Shown one piece after another: positions 8,568 to 17,720 of a stretch of DNA of 64,000 nucleotides (position 1 is the first letter of the stretch; the number at the start of each line of letters is the position of its first letter). Source of the DNA: Spongisporangium articulatum (GTDB lineage: Bacteria > Actinomycetota > Actinomycetes > Actinomycetales > Kineosporiaceae); the NCBI RefSeq assembly GCF_044465595.1, contig NZ_JBITLV010000003.1:434001-498000 (forward strand), read 5' to 3'. Below the pieces are notes generated by a model that had not been told where the DNA came from, searched no databases, and was given only the letters and a program-made list of their open reading frames with translations. Both the position numbers and the translations under genes were made by a program.

Positions 8568-9332
8568 ATGACTTTCCTCCGCGAGACCTGGATCGTCTTC
8601 GTCCGGCAGTGGCGGCTGGCGCTGCGCAACCCGGTCTGGGTCTTCCTCGGGCTGATCCAGCCGATCATGTACCTGGGGCTGTTCGGGCCGCTGCTGAAGA
8701 AGGTCGTCGCCGCGACCCCCGGGCTGCCGCCGGGCGACGAGTGGCAGATCTTCGTCCCGGGCCTGCTCGTCCAACTGGGGCTGTTCGGGGCGGCGTTCGT
8801 GGGCTTCGCGCTGATCGCCGAGTACCGGGCCGGCGTGATCGAGCGCCAGCGGGTGACCCCGGCGAGCCGGACCGCCCTGCTGACCGGCCGGGTGCTGCGC
8901 GACGTGCTGACCCTGGTGATCCAGGCGGTCGCGCTCGTCCTGGTCGCCGTACCGTTCGGGCTGCGGGCCCCGCTCGGCGGGATCGTGCTCGCGATCGTCG
9001 TGGTGGCCGGGCTCGGGGCCGCCTTCGCCGCCCTCTCGTACGGGGCCGCGCTGCGCCTGAAGTCCGAGGACGCCCTGGCCCCGCTGTTCAACGGCCTCTT
9101 CGTCCCGGTACTGCTCCTGTCAGGCATCCTGCTGCCGATGTCGATCGCCCCGACGTGGCTGCAGCGCGTCTCCGACGTCAACCCGATCAAGCACATCGTG
9201 GACGGCGTGCGCGCCTACTTCCAGGGCGACATCGCGACCTCGACCGGCGCCTGGGGTCTCGTGTCGCTGGTCATCCTCGTGGCCCTGGGCCTCTGGTTCG
9301 GCACGTCGACCTTCCGGCGCGAGTCGGCCTGA
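8568..9332 (+). CDS. ABC-2 type transporter permease (DrrB-like)
   Basis: Integral membrane partner of the preceding ATPase, 254 residues with about six hydrophobic segments. The cytoplasmic coupling stretch FALIAEYRAGVIERQRVTPASR and the late loop LLPMSIAPTWLQRVSDVNPIKH are typical of ABC-2 permeases. AGGAG sits just upstream of the ATG. The two genes form a complete half-transporter pair expected to work as a 2+2 complex in the cytoplasmic membrane. Confidence 0.92.
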   Translation: MTFLRETWIVFVRQWRLALRNPVWVFLGLIQPIMYLGLFGPLLKKVVAATPGLPPGDEWQIFVPGLLVQLGLFGAAFVGFALIAEYRAGVIERQRVTPASRTALLTGRVLRDVLTLVIQAVALVLVAVPFGLRAPLGGIVLAIVVVAGLGAAFAALSYGAALRLKSEDALAPLFNGLFVPVLLLSGILLPMSIAPTWLQRVSDVNPIKHIVDGVRAYFQGDIATSTGAWGLVSLVILVALGLWFGTSTFRRESA

Positions 9333-9342
9333 ACTCTGGGGC

Positions 9343-10731
9343 TCAGAACGGTGGTGCGGACGGCGTGAGCCGGGCCGGTCGGTCGGGCACCTGGGTGCCG
9401 GCCGGGGTGGTCCAGACCAGCGTTTCGGTCGTGGCTTGCACGCTCCAGCGGGTCTCGTGCTTGACCCGATGATGGTGACCACACAGCGACTGGCCGTTGC
9501 AGGCACACGTCGCCCCACCCGCAGAATGTGCTGTGCGGTGGTCGAAGTCGCACGCCGACGCCTGGATCCGGCAGCCGGGGAACCGACAGTGCCGGTCCCG
9601 CTGCTGCACATGGTCCTTCAACGCCGCCGACGCCACATATCGCGCGGTATGCGTCGCCTTACCCAACCCCAGTAACGTCCCGTGTTGTCAGTCGACGATC
9701 GCGCACCGGAACGTCCCGGTCTCGACGGCGTCCGCCGCCAACCGCCGGGCCAGGAGCGCGGTCGCGGGCCCGTACCCGTCCAGATGGGCCGGCTGGTCAC
9801 TGTCCCCAGCCAGAACATCCAACGGGACAGTCACCGTCACTCGCGTCTTCGGCTGCACCCCACTCTGCTCGCCCGTCACCAGGTCGACCAGGACATCCGC
9901 GCGCCGCTGATCCGCGGTCCGTGAATCTTTGACCTGGGCGGCGGTGGCTTCCAGGACCGCGCGGACCTTCAGCCCGTCCTCGGCCGGTAGCAGCGCCCAC
10001 AGCTCGACCATGTCGCCCTCGACCGGGGTGAACACAACCCGCCGCCGCGACCGGGCCTCTACGGCGCGTTCGTCCGCCACCTGCGGTTCGGCTGCGAGCA
10101 CCCAGCCTTTCAGCAACTCCCGCAGCCCAGGAACGGTGAGGCCGCCCGCGGCCTCGATCGCCGCGGCCTCCAACCGGCGCCGCACAGTATCGTCGCGCAC
10201 GTTCGTCAGGCCGTCAGCGATGACCTCGGCCTTCCGGACGTCGAACCGCCCGGCCGCCAGCGCATCGAGCGTGGCGGGGAACCGGTCGCTCAGCCCGAAC
10301 GACAGGTCCTGCAACTTCGTCGCCGCATAGCGGGACATGCCGGTCTCGGCCGCGATCTCATCCGCTACAGCCCGCCACGCCATCTCGGGCACCGTGTCGG
10401 TGACCGGCGCTCGACGCCGGGTCAGTTCGGCGACCAGCTCCAACTCCTGCGCCGCCAACGCCGCCTTGGCCCGCTGCACCCCTCGAAGACCGGCCAGCAG
10501 CACCCGGTCATCGGCATCGGCCACGACGGCCCGGTCGTTCAACGCATGCAGGCGCAGCGACAGGGCCTCACCGGGCGCGGAGTCGAACTCCCACACCCGC
10601 CCGTCCGCCAGGCCCTCACGCGCGAACTCACGTTCCAACTCGCGCCAGTGCGCAAGCTCGTCGGGAGTCAGCTCCGGCTCCGGAAAGGGCGACTCATCCA
10701 CCCACCCGGTCTCCGCGAAGCATTCCGACAT
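9343..10731 (-). pseudogene. DUF222/HNH endonuclease-like gene interrupted by an in-frame TGA
   Basis: A 463-codon reading frame encoding DUF222 followed by a C-terminal HNH nuclease domain. A single TGA at 9688-9690 (codon 348) interrupts it after FRCAIVD. The same frame continues at once with QHGTLLGLGKATHTARYV and an intact HNH zinc-finger region (CRFPGC, DFDHRTAHSAGG, LCGHHHRVKH). No frameshift is needed to join the halves. The simplest reading is a recent nonsense mutation or sequencing error. ATG at 10731 is the first ATG; a TTG at 10767 is also in frame. These genes are multicopy in many actinobacteria and are often decayed. Confidence 0.8.
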
Positions 10732-10854
10732 GTGTTCGATTCTAGCCCGAAAAGCGTTATCCAGCAAGGGAAAACATCGAGATTGTATGTGGGAGGACTG
10801 CCCCGGTGAACGACCCTAGCCGCGACCACCGACAGCGAGGCGGATACTGGGGGC

Positions 10855-11622
10855 GTGCCTACTCACCTGACGGTCACCAGCACCGAGGACGTCACGCCCG
10901 GCCTGCGCCGGGTGTGGTTCCGCAGCGACGACCTGTCCGCCTTCGCGGGCAGCGAGCACACCGACCGGTACGTGAAGCTGATGTTCCCCGTCGCCGACCA
11001 GGACCGGCCGGTCGTCCGCACCTACACCGCGCTCTTTCCTAACGTCGCGGCGGGGACGCTGGCGATCGACTTCGTCGTGCACGGCGACCAGGGCACCGCC
11101 GGGCCGTGGGCGGCCCGCGCCCAGCCCGGTGACACGCTGCTGGCCAACGGGCCGGGCGGCGCCTACTCCCCCGACCCGGCCGCCGACTGGCACCTGCTGG
11201 CCGGGGACGAGTCGGCCCTTCCCGCCATCACCGCCGCCCTCGCGGTGCTGAGCCCGACCGCCGTGGCGCGGGTCGTCGTCCTGGTGGACGACGCGGCGCA
11301 CGAACCCGCGCTCGACGATCGGCCCGACGACGCGAAGGTCGTGTTCCTGCACCGGGAGTCGGGCGACGACCTGGTCGAGGCCGTCCGGGCGCTGGACTGG
11401 CTGCCCGGACGCGTGCAGGCCTTCGTGCACGGCGAGGCGCAAGCCGTCATGCACGGCATCCGGCCCTACCTGCTGAAGGAGCGTGGCCTCCCCCGCGCCG
11501 ACGTGTCCATCTCCGGCTATTGGCGCCAGGGCCGGACCGAGGAGGGCTTCCGGGAGTGGAAGTCGGACCTCGCCAAGGCCGAGGAAGCGGGCCCCGTGGG
11601 CCGACTGCTGCGCCGTCGCTGA
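10855..11622 (+). CDS. Siderophore-interacting protein (SIP, FAD-binding ferric reductase family)
   Basis: Flavin reductase-like protein of 255 residues thought to release iron from ferric siderophores in the cytosol. The FAD domain has RTYTALFPN (the RxYT flavin motif) and VVHGDQGTAGPWAARAQPGD. The C-terminal SIP domain has LLAGDESALPAI and VFVHGEAQAVMHGIRPYL, ending in the characteristic SGYWRQGRTEEGFREWK. The GTG start gives the normal family N-terminus. No siderophore gene lies beside it. The acyl-CoA dehydrogenase gene follows after 10 bases and may be cotranscribed. Confidence 0.92.
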   Translation: MPTHLTVTSTEDVTPGLRRVWFRSDDLSAFAGSEHTDRYVKLMFPVADQDRPVVRTYTALFPNVAAGTLAIDFVVHGDQGTAGPWAARAQPGDTLLANGPGGAYSPDPAADWHLLAGDESALPAITAALAVLSPTAVARVVVLVDDAAHEPALDDRPDDAKVVFLHRESGDDLVEAVRALDWLPGRVQAFVHGEAQAVMHGIRPYLLKERGLPRADVSISGYWRQGRTEEGFREWKSDLAKAEEAGPVGRLLRRR

Positions 11623-11632
11623 GGGGCCGGGC

Positions 11633-12844
11633 ATGATGGCGGGCATGACGACGCCGTCCGCACAGCCGTCCTTCACCCCCGACTCCCTGCTCGCTCTCGA
11701 TTCGGTCCTGACCGAGGAGGAGCGGGCGACCGCGGCGAGCGTCCGCGGGATGCTGGCCGACGTCGTCCGCCCGCACGTGGCGCGGTGGTACCTGGACGGC
11801 ACGCTGCCGGCCCGTGACCTGGCCAAGACCTTCGGCGACCTGGGCCTGCTCGGCATGCACCTGGAGGGCTACGGCTGCGCGGGCACCAGCGCGACGATGT
11901 ACGGGGTGGCGTGCCGCGAGCTGGAGGCGGCCGACGGCGGCGTCCGGTCGCTGGTGTCGGTGCAGGGCAGCCTCGCGATGTACCCGATCCACCGCTACGG
12001 CAGCGAGGAGCAGAAGCAGGAATGGCTGCCGCGGATGGCCGCCGGCGAGGCGATCGGCTGCTTCGGGCTGACCGAGCCGGACGTCGGGTCGGACCCGTCG
12101 TCCATGCGTACCCGGGCCCGCCGGGACCGCTCCGACTGGGTGCTCGACGGCGGCAAGATGTGGATCACCAACGCCCCCGTCGCCGATGTCGCCGTGATCT
12201 GGGCCCGGACCGACGAAGGGGTGCGCGGGTTCGTCGTCCCGACCGACTCGAAGGGGTTCTCGGTCAGCGAGGTGACCGGCAAGCTGTCGCTGCGCGCCAG
12301 CCTGACCGGAGAGATCGTGCTGGACGGCGTGCGCCTGCCGGAATCGGCCGTCCTACCGGGGGTTTCGGGTCTGAAGGGCCCCCTCAGCTGCCTGACCGAG
12401 GCGCGGTTCGGGATCATCTGGGGGGCCACCGGCGCGCTGCGCGACAGCCTCGAGCAGGCGCTGGCCTACGCGGCGACGCGGGTCCAGTTCGAGAAGCCGA
12501 TCGCCGGTTTCCAGCTCACGCAGGCCAAGTTCGCCGACGCCGCCGCGGCCTACGGGAAGGCGGTGCTCCTGGCGCTGCACCTGGGGCGGGTGAAGGACGG
12601 CGCCTACCCCGGCGTGCGGATCACCCCGGAGATGATCAGTGTCGGCAAGCTCGACAACGTCCGGACGGCGCTCGCCGTGTGCCGCACCATGCGCACGATC
12701 CTCGGCGGGTCGGGCATCACGGCGGACTACTCGCCCATGCGGCACCTGTCGAACCTGGAGACCGTGCTCACCTACGAGGGCACGTCCGAGGTGCACCAGC
12801 TGGTGATCGGGAAGGCGCTCACGGGGCTCAACGCCTTCGCCTGA
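11633..12844 (+). CDS. Acyl-CoA dehydrogenase, glutaryl-CoA dehydrogenase-like
   Basis: FAD enzyme of 403 residues introducing a double bond into an acyl-CoA, closest in motif to glutaryl-CoA dehydrogenases. Seen are GCFGLTEPDVGSDPSSMRT, KMWITNAPVADVAVIWAR, RVQFEKPIAGFQLTQAK, and TYEGTSEVHQLVIGKALTG with the catalytic glutamate in YEGT. Three in-frame ATGs occur near the start: 11633, 11636 and 11645. The first is favoured by GAGGGG about 8 bases upstream; the third would give the more typical MTTPSAQ N-terminus. Likely role is lysine or tryptophan degradation. Confidence 0.9.
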   Translation: MMAGMTTPSAQPSFTPDSLLALDSVLTEEERATAASVRGMLADVVRPHVARWYLDGTLPARDLAKTFGDLGLLGMHLEGYGCAGTSATMYGVACRELEAADGGVRSLVSVQGSLAMYPIHRYGSEEQKQEWLPRMAAGEAIGCFGLTEPDVGSDPSSMRTRARRDRSDWVLDGGKMWITNAPVADVAVIWARTDEGVRGFVVPTDSKGFSVSEVTGKLSLRASLTGEIVLDGVRLPESAVLPGVSGLKGPLSCLTEARFGIIWGATGALRDSLEQALAYAATRVQFEKPIAGFQLTQAKFADAAAAYGKAVLLALHLGRVKDGAYPGVRITPEMISVGKLDNVRTALAVCRTMRTILGGSGITADYSPMRHLSNLETVLTYEGTSEVHQLVIGKALTGLNAFA

Positions 12845-12858
12845 ACGGGCGCCCGGAT

Positions 12859-12911
12859 GGGCACGGTGTCACACAGCGCTCACGGGACGGGCGCGGTGTC
12901 ACACCGTGCCC
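12859..12911. terminator. Inverted repeat between convergent genes, possible bidirectional terminator
   Basis: Perfect 11-base arms GGGCACGGTGT (12859-12869) and ACACCGTGCCC (12901-12911) are separated by 31 bases. The right arm overlaps the end of the convergent membrane-protein gene. A direct near-repeat of GGGCRCGGTGTCACAC also occurs inside. There is no U-tract, as is usual at this GC content. Confidence 0.5.
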
Positions 12912-13729
12912 ACGCGCGTGGCCCGGCCGGCCCGGAACCTCGCGGTCGCGGTCGTCGCGGCGACGACTGCGGCCGCCAGGGCGGCCACGACCGCGACCGT
13001 CCCGTTCTCCAGGCCGCCGTCGGTGCGGCCGACCGCGATCCAGGCCAGACCCCAGGTCAGCGCGGCACCGGGGGCCAGCCGGCCCCGCCCGACGACGGCC
13101 AGGAAGACCCCGATTCCCGCGGCGACCACGAGGACGGTGACGGCGGCCCCGGTCGCGACCGGCCCGGTCGCCGAGGCTCCGGCGTCCACGCCGAAGGCCG
13201 CCACGTTCGCCACCGTCGCGATCGACACCCAGCCCAGGTAGAGGCCGATCGTCCCGTCGACCAGGACGGCCTCGACCCAGGAGGTCGGTGCGCTGCGCAC
13301 CAGCCGGGCCCACGTCACGACCAGCACGGCCAGCAGGGCGACGATCACGGGCACCGTCGCCGCGACCCAGCCGGCTTGGGTGCACAGGATCCACACCGCG
13401 TTCAGCACCAACGACGCCAGGACGAGCAGCCCGACCGACCGCTGTCGGGGGTCTGTCCGCCGTGCGGGGAGCGCCTGGAACACGGCCAGCGCGAGCAGGC
13501 CCGTGTAGATCACCGACCAGATGCGGAACGCCGACGTCCCGGGGGCGACGGGCGTGGCGTCTGCCGAGAGCGCCCCGCCCGCGGCGTCGGCGATCGGGGT
13601 CCCGACGACGACGCCGGAGCCGATGAAGGCCACCACGATCGCCACCACGGCCCCGAGCCCCACCGCGACCTGGCGGGCCAGGTCACCGTTCGAGGGGCGG
13701 GTGGGGTGCGGCACGGCTGCGGTCGTCAT
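12899..13729 (-). CDS. TspO/MBR-like multispanning membrane protein
   Basis: Integral membrane protein of 276 residues with about eight hydrophobic segments. The region ADATPVAPGTSAFRIWSVIYTGLLALAVFQALP resembles the start of tryptophan-rich sensory (TspO/MBR) proteins, and LVLNAVWILCTQAGWVAATV resembles their later helices. It is longer than canonical TspO (about 160 residues), like an actinobacterial subgroup annotated as tryptophan-rich sensory protein. Ligand unknown. It stands alone, convergent with the acyl-CoA dehydrogenase gene. Confidence 0.6.
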   Translation of the reverse strand: MTTAAVPHPTRPSNGDLARQVAVGLGAVVAIVVAFIGSGVVVGTPIADAAGGALSADATPVAPGTSAFRIWSVIYTGLLALAVFQALPARRTDPRQRSVGLLVLASLVLNAVWILCTQAGWVAATVPVIVALLAVLVVTWARLVRSAPTSWVEAVLVDGTIGLYLGWVSIATVANVAAFGVDAGASATGPVATGAAVTVLVVAAGIGVFLAVVGRGRLAPGAALTWGLAWIAVGRTDGGLENGTVAVVAALAAAVVAATTATARFRAGRATRVGTV

Positions 13730-13783
13730 GGGTGAAGCGTCACCTGGGAACGGCGTCCCCGCAGGGCGAGACCCCGACGGACC

Positions 13784-14377
13784 TCAGCGGTTGTGGTGCC
13801 AGATGAACGGTGCCGCGATCACCCCGAACCGGACCAGCCGGCCGACCAGGGCGCACACGGCGAACACCGGCAGCGACGTCCGGCGGGCCCCCGCGGCGAT
13901 GGTCACGACCGCCAGCGGTGGCACCCCCACGGCGGCACTGAACAGCACCAGCCCGGCCGCCCGGACCGGGTGGTCGAGCTGGCCCAGGCCGAGGGTGCCC
14001 CAGCGGACGGTCCAGGCCTTGAACCGCTGCCAGCGGGTCTGTTCGACCGGACGGACGGCGACGGCCGTGGCCGTCGGCCCACCCGGGGGCGGGGCCGGGA
14101 CGCCGTCCGCGCGGGCCCGCTCCAGGTCGCCGGCGTGCTTCTCGCGCCAGCGCCGCAACCACTTCGACTGGCTGCCCTGGCGCACCGAGACGAACAGGAT
14201 GATCTTGCCGATCATCTGCCCGACGCTGACCGCCACGACCGCCCCCCAGCCGACCCACAACGAGGTGGTCTCGGCGACCGCGATCAGGTAGGCCTCGGCG
14301 TTCAGGATCACGAGGATCGCCGAGGCCACCCCGAACCCGAGCGACCCGGTGAGGACGGCGAACGCCGCGGAGTCCAT
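13784..14377 (-). CDS. VTT/DedA-like membrane protein
   Basis: Membrane protein of 197 residues with two hydrophobic blocks flanking a basic, proline-rich linker. The pattern AEAYLIAVAE near the start, and GVPPLAVVTIAAGARRTSL followed by GRLVRFGVIA near the end, fits the VTT (DedA/YqaA) family of lipid scramblase-like proteins. Its ATG overlaps the stop of the CDP-alcohol phosphatidyltransferase gene by one base (TGATG), so the two are translationally coupled. That suggests it moves or helps make the lipid product of its partner. The assignment rests on weak motifs. Confidence 0.62.
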   Translation of the reverse strand: MDSAAFAVLTGSLGFGVASAILVILNAEAYLIAVAETTSLWVGWGAVVAVSVGQMIGKIILFVSVRQGSQSKWLRRWREKHAGDLERARADGVPAPPPGGPTATAVAVRPVEQTRWQRFKAWTVRWGTLGLGQLDHPVRAAGLVLFSAAVGVPPLAVVTIAAGARRTSLPVFAVCALVGRLVRFGVIAAPFIWHHNR

Positions 14378-15003
14378 CAGACGACCGTGGCCAGCTCGGC
14401 GGGTGTCCGTTCGGCGAGGAGCCGGAGCACCCGTCGTCCGGACCAGGCCTTGACGGCGGCCACGACCAGGGCCAGCGCGGCGGCGACCCAGACCAGGTGG
14501 GCCAGCAGCAGGATGATCACGGCCGCGGTGTTCAGAGCCTTGGCCGGCGGCGACCAGTTGAGCTTGTAGACCACCGGATCGACGGCATGGAAGTCGTTGG
14601 GGCCCAAGATCTCCCAGTGCAGGAAGGACAGCGACAGCAGGCAGTCCAGCACCATGAACTGGAGCAGGAAGACGGCCAGCGCAGGCGCCGACTCGGGCCG
14701 GATGCTCAGGTACCCGGCGGCCAGGATGCTGGTGCAGGCCCGGTCGGACAGGATGTCGAACACGGCCCCGTGCCGGGTCTCCTCGCCGCGCAGCCGGGCC
14801 ACGGCCCCGTCGGCGATGTCGCCGACCCAGTAGACGGCGTAGCCGATGCCGACGAGTTCCAGCGACCCCTGGGCGATGGCGGCCACGCCCAGAGCCACGG
14901 CGACGACGGTGCGCACGAGCGTGACGGCGTTGGCGAGCGTGGTCACCGGCTCGGCCGTCGCCGGCCAGCGCGGCACGGCCACGGACTTCACCGCCTTGTC
15001 CAC
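14377..15003 (-). CDS. CDP-alcohol phosphatidyltransferase family protein
   Basis: Integral membrane enzyme of 208 residues that transfers a phosphatidyl group from a CDP-lipid to an alcohol. The full signature D-x2-DG-x2-AR-x8-G-x3-D-x3-D is present as DIADGAVARLRGEETRHGAV followed by FDILSD. Five to six transmembrane segments are evident. The acceptor (glycerophosphate, inositol phosphate, serine or other) is not predictable. It is coupled to the downstream VTT-like gene, suggesting a small lipid-synthesis unit. Confidence 0.88.
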   Translation of the reverse strand: MDKAVKSVAVPRWPATAEPVTTLANAVTLVRTVVAVALGVAAIAQGSLELVGIGYAVYWVGDIADGAVARLRGEETRHGAVFDILSDRACTSILAAGYLSIRPESAPALAVFLLQFMVLDCLLSLSFLHWEILGPNDFHAVDPVVYKLNWSPPAKALNTAAVIILLLAHLVWVAAALALVVAAVKAWSGRRVLRLLAERTPAELATVV

Positions 15004-15084
15004 GTCCCGCCCCTCTCACCCGGTCATCCCACAGATTCTCGCCCCGCCGGAGGCCGATGGTAGCCACCCGCTGTGAGTCGGCCC

Positions 15085-16509
15085 TCAGGCGGCACGCAGG
15101 TTCTCGGGCCCCGAGCACTCCCGGACGACGGGCGCCACCGCCCGCGCGGCCAGCGCCGCGCCACCCCGGCCGAGCAGGTAGACCACCAGGAGCGCGGGCA
15201 ACCCGGCCAGGGTCGACACCGGGTCGCCCAGACCGAGGGCCACCAGCCCGATCACCGCCCCCGTCAGGGCCAGGGGTACGGCCACGATCCGCAGCTGACG
15301 CCGCACCACGGAGAGCGCGAAACCGGGCGAGGCGGCCAGCGAGACGAGCACGGCCACGCCCCGGCGGCCCTCCAGCACCTGCTCCGAGGCGGCCACCACC
15401 ATCGACAGGCACGCCACGAGCGCCGAGAGCACGGCGGCGACCCCGACGATGGCCACCCCGCCCAGGTAGAAGGCCAGGTCGTCGGCCGTGTACCCCGGTT
15501 CCCGCAGGACGCCCACGGCCAGGTACGCCTCGAAGCCGAGGGTCAGCCCCACGGCGAACAGGACGCCCGCCACCCGCCCGGACGGCCGCGGGTCGGCCAG
15601 CAGACGGCGGCCGGCCAGCGCGGTCTCGAGCCGGTCGCTGCGGACCGCCAACCGGCCCAGGCCCACCACGGCCAGCGGGCCGAGGCTGAGGCAGAAGACC
15701 ACCGCGGCGACGATGCCCAGCAGGATCACCCACTGCTGCGCGTAGGTGCGGAAGGCGTAGACCAGGAAGGCCAGGCAGACGGTCAACGAGACCACCGGGA
15801 CGGCGACCGTGCGCCAGGTCAGCGCCCGCGGCGCCCGCCGCGTGATGCCGAGCGGGGACACCTCGGCGGTCCGGGCGGTCCGCGCCGACACCAGCCCACC
15901 GAGCAGCCCGAGCAGCGGGACGACGAGCACCCAGGTCACGGCGGCGGTCCAGTCGAGGGGCGGCAGCAGCTTCCAGCCGTCGGGCGCCAGCACGCCGAGC
16001 AGCAGCCACAGGACGAGGTAGGCGGGCCCGGCCAGCAGAGCCCCCCGGACGGCGGCGCGCGTCCCCTCCCGCGCGGCCAGCCTGCGCAGCTGCCGCCGGG
16101 TGGCCCCGGCCAGGCTGAAGGCGGCCAGGCGACGTTCGCGCGCCACCGTCCCGATCCGCAGGGCCTGCACCGCGAACACGAGCACGGTCACCGCCAGCAG
16201 CGCGGGGACCAGGGTCGCGCCACCGAGCAGGCCCGGCTGGCTGAGGTACTCGGACAGGCCGCTCACGTGCCGGGCCTGGTAGTGGAAGTTGTCGTCCAGC
16301 GAGGAAACCACCGTGAGAGTGCCGTCGGGCGCGACGTACTCGACCGGCCCGGGATACGAGGCCGCCGTCCAGATCAACGTGAGGATCTGCTCGGTGGCGA
16401 TCAGCAGCGCCCCGGTCACGGCGACCGCTGCGGCCAGCAGCCGGGCCCGACGCCGTTCCGCGTCCGAGGTGACGGCGGCCGGTGCGACCCCGCGCGACCA
16501 GCCGTTCAT
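15085..16509 (-). CDS. ABC transporter permease, FtsX/MacB-like
   Basis: Membrane subunit of 474 residues with eight to ten hydrophobic segments. The N-terminal half has a TM helix, a roughly 60-residue extracytoplasmic loop, then paired TM helices with the coupling segment RIGTVARERRLAAFSLAGATRRQLRRL. A second FtsX-like unit follows. The ATG overlaps the stop of the ATPase gene (ATGA). With the PadR regulator and ATPase it forms a three-gene operon, probably for a membrane-stress or antimicrobial-response transporter. Substrate unknown. Confidence 0.85.
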   Translation of the reverse strand: MNGWSRGVAPAAVTSDAERRRARLLAAAVAVTGALLIATEQILTLIWTAASYPGPVEYVAPDGTLTVVSSLDDNFHYQARHVSGLSEYLSQPGLLGGATLVPALLAVTVLVFAVQALRIGTVARERRLAAFSLAGATRRQLRRLAAREGTRAAVRGALLAGPAYLVLWLLLGVLAPDGWKLLPPLDWTAAVTWVLVVPLLGLLGGLVSARTARTAEVSPLGITRRAPRALTWRTVAVPVVSLTVCLAFLVYAFRTYAQQWVILLGIVAAVVFCLSLGPLAVVGLGRLAVRSDRLETALAGRRLLADPRPSGRVAGVLFAVGLTLGFEAYLAVGVLREPGYTADDLAFYLGGVAIVGVAAVLSALVACLSMVVAASEQVLEGRRGVAVLVSLAASPGFALSVVRRQLRIVAVPLALTGAVIGLVALGLGDPVSTLAGLPALLVVYLLGRGGAALAARAVAPVVRECSGPENLRAA

Positions 16510-17186
16510 GCGAGCACCACGTCGGAGGCGACCGTGCCGTCGGCCAGGCGCACCTCGCGGTCGGCCCGGGCGGCCACCTCGTTGTCGTGCGTGACGATCA
16601 CCAGAGCCGAACCGGTCGAGACGGTCTCGGCCAGCAACAGGTCGAGCAGGTCGCGGGCCCCGAGCGAGTCGAGCGACCCGGTGGGCTCGTCGGCCAGGAT
16701 CAGCTGCGGGCCGGTGACCAGCGCCCGGGCCACCGCGACCCGCTGCTGCTGGCCGCCCGACATCTCCCCCGGGACGACGCCCGCCACGTCGGCGACCCCG
16801 CAACGTTCCAGCCGCTCGGCGGCCAGCCGCCGCGACGCCGCCGGGTCGTGACCGTCCAGCAGCAACGGCAGCGCCACGTTGTCGAGGCCCGTGAGTTCGT
16901 CGACGAGCTGGCCGAACTGGAGCACCAGCGCGAGGCGGGTGCGGCGCAGGCGGGCGCGCTCGTCGTCCCCGACCCCCGCGAGGTCCTGCCCGAACAGCTC
17001 GACCCGCCCGCCCTGCGGGCGCACCAGGCCGGCGGCCACGTGCAGGAGCGTCGACTTGCCGCAGCCGGACCGGCCCGTCACGGCCACGACCTCGCCGGAG
17101 GCGACCGCGAGGTTCACGCCCCGCAGGGCGACGGTGCGACGGTAGGCGTGCTGGACGCCGTCCAGCACCAGGATCTGCTCAGCCAC
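16506..17186 (-). CDS. ABC transporter ATP-binding protein, LolD/MacB-like
   Basis: ATPase subunit of 226 residues. Walker A is GRSGCGKSTL, Q-loop VLQFGQLVDEL, signature EMSGGQQQRVAVARAL, Walker B LILADEPTGSLD, and the switch histidine is in VIVTHDNEVAA. The GTG start overlaps the end of the PadR gene by 8 bases, which implies coupled translation. It pairs with the FtsX-type permease encoded next. Confidence 0.92.
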   Translation of the reverse strand: MAEQILVLDGVQHAYRRTVALRGVNLAVASGEVVAVTGRSGCGKSTLLHVAAGLVRPQGGRVELFGQDLAGVGDDERARLRRTRLALVLQFGQLVDELTGLDNVALPLLLDGHDPAASRRLAAERLERCGVADVAGVVPGEMSGGQQQRVAVARALVTGPQLILADEPTGSLDSLGARDLLDLLLAETVSTGSALVIVTHDNEVAARADREVRLADGTVASDVVLA

Positions 17187-17676
17187 GGGCCAGCCTCTCC
17201 TCCGCGAGCTCGAGCCAGCGCAGCTCGGCGTCGAGCCGGAGCCGGGCCAGGTCGGCGGTGAGCGTGGCGGCCAACTCCCCGCTGGGCGTCAACGCCCGCA
17301 TGGCGCGCAGATGAGCGGCCCGCTGGCGGGCGATCAGCGCCGGCACGTCCTCCTTCAGCCGATGGGCGGCCAGCACCTTGCGCTGCAGATCGTCGGACGC
17401 CGTCCCGTTCGGTTCCACCGGTTCCTCCAGCCAGACCCGCAGCGCCTCGCGCCCGGCCCCCGTCGTCTCGTACACGACCCGCTCCGGGCCGTCCCCACCC
17501 TCGGTGTGCGCGACCTCGACCAGACCGTCGCGCTGGAGCCGCGCCAGGGTCGAGTAGACCTGCCCGAAGGCCAGCGGGCGCAGCCCGGCGAACCACTCGT
17601 CGTAGCTGCGCTTCAGGTCGTAACCGTGCCGCGGGCCGCGGGCCAGCAGGGCCAGCAGCACGTCGGTCATCGCCAT
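17179..17676 (-). CDS. PadR family transcriptional regulator of the adjoining ABC transporter
   Basis: Repressor of 165 residues. The N-terminal winged helix (VLLALLARGPRHGYDLKRSYDEWF through GQVYSTLARLQRDGLVEVA) is the PadR signature. The C-terminal helical part provides dimerisation. It is first in the operon with the transporter genes. A perfect 17-base dyad lies 10 bases before the ATG, so autoregulation with release by a transported compound is the likely logic. Confidence 0.92.
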   Translation of the reverse strand: MAMTDVLLALLARGPRHGYDLKRSYDEWFAGLRPLAFGQVYSTLARLQRDGLVEVAHTEGGDGPERVVYETTGAGREALRVWLEEPVEPNGTASDDLQRKVLAAHRLKEDVPALIARQRAAHLRAMRALTPSGELAATLTADLARLRLDAELRWLELAEERLARG

Positions 17677-17686
17677 GTTCCGAGAC

Positions 17687-17703
17687 TATACACTCGGTGT
17701 ATA
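17687..17703. promoter_or_regulatory. PadR operator overlapping the -10 region
   Basis: TATACAC-TCG-GTGTATA is a perfect 7-3-7 inverted repeat. Read on the minus strand it is followed by GTCTCGGAAC and the ATG, and contains a -10-like TATAGT. Transcription would therefore begin very near the start codon, giving a short leader or leaderless message that PadR binding would block. Confidence 0.72.
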
Positions 17704-17720
17704 CCTCGCGTGAATAGCTT

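Noticed and set aside
9343..9666. Independent small HNH nuclease gene starting at TTG
   Set aside because: It is in the same frame as the upstream DUF222 part with only one TGA between, so it is the C-terminal half of one interrupted gene.
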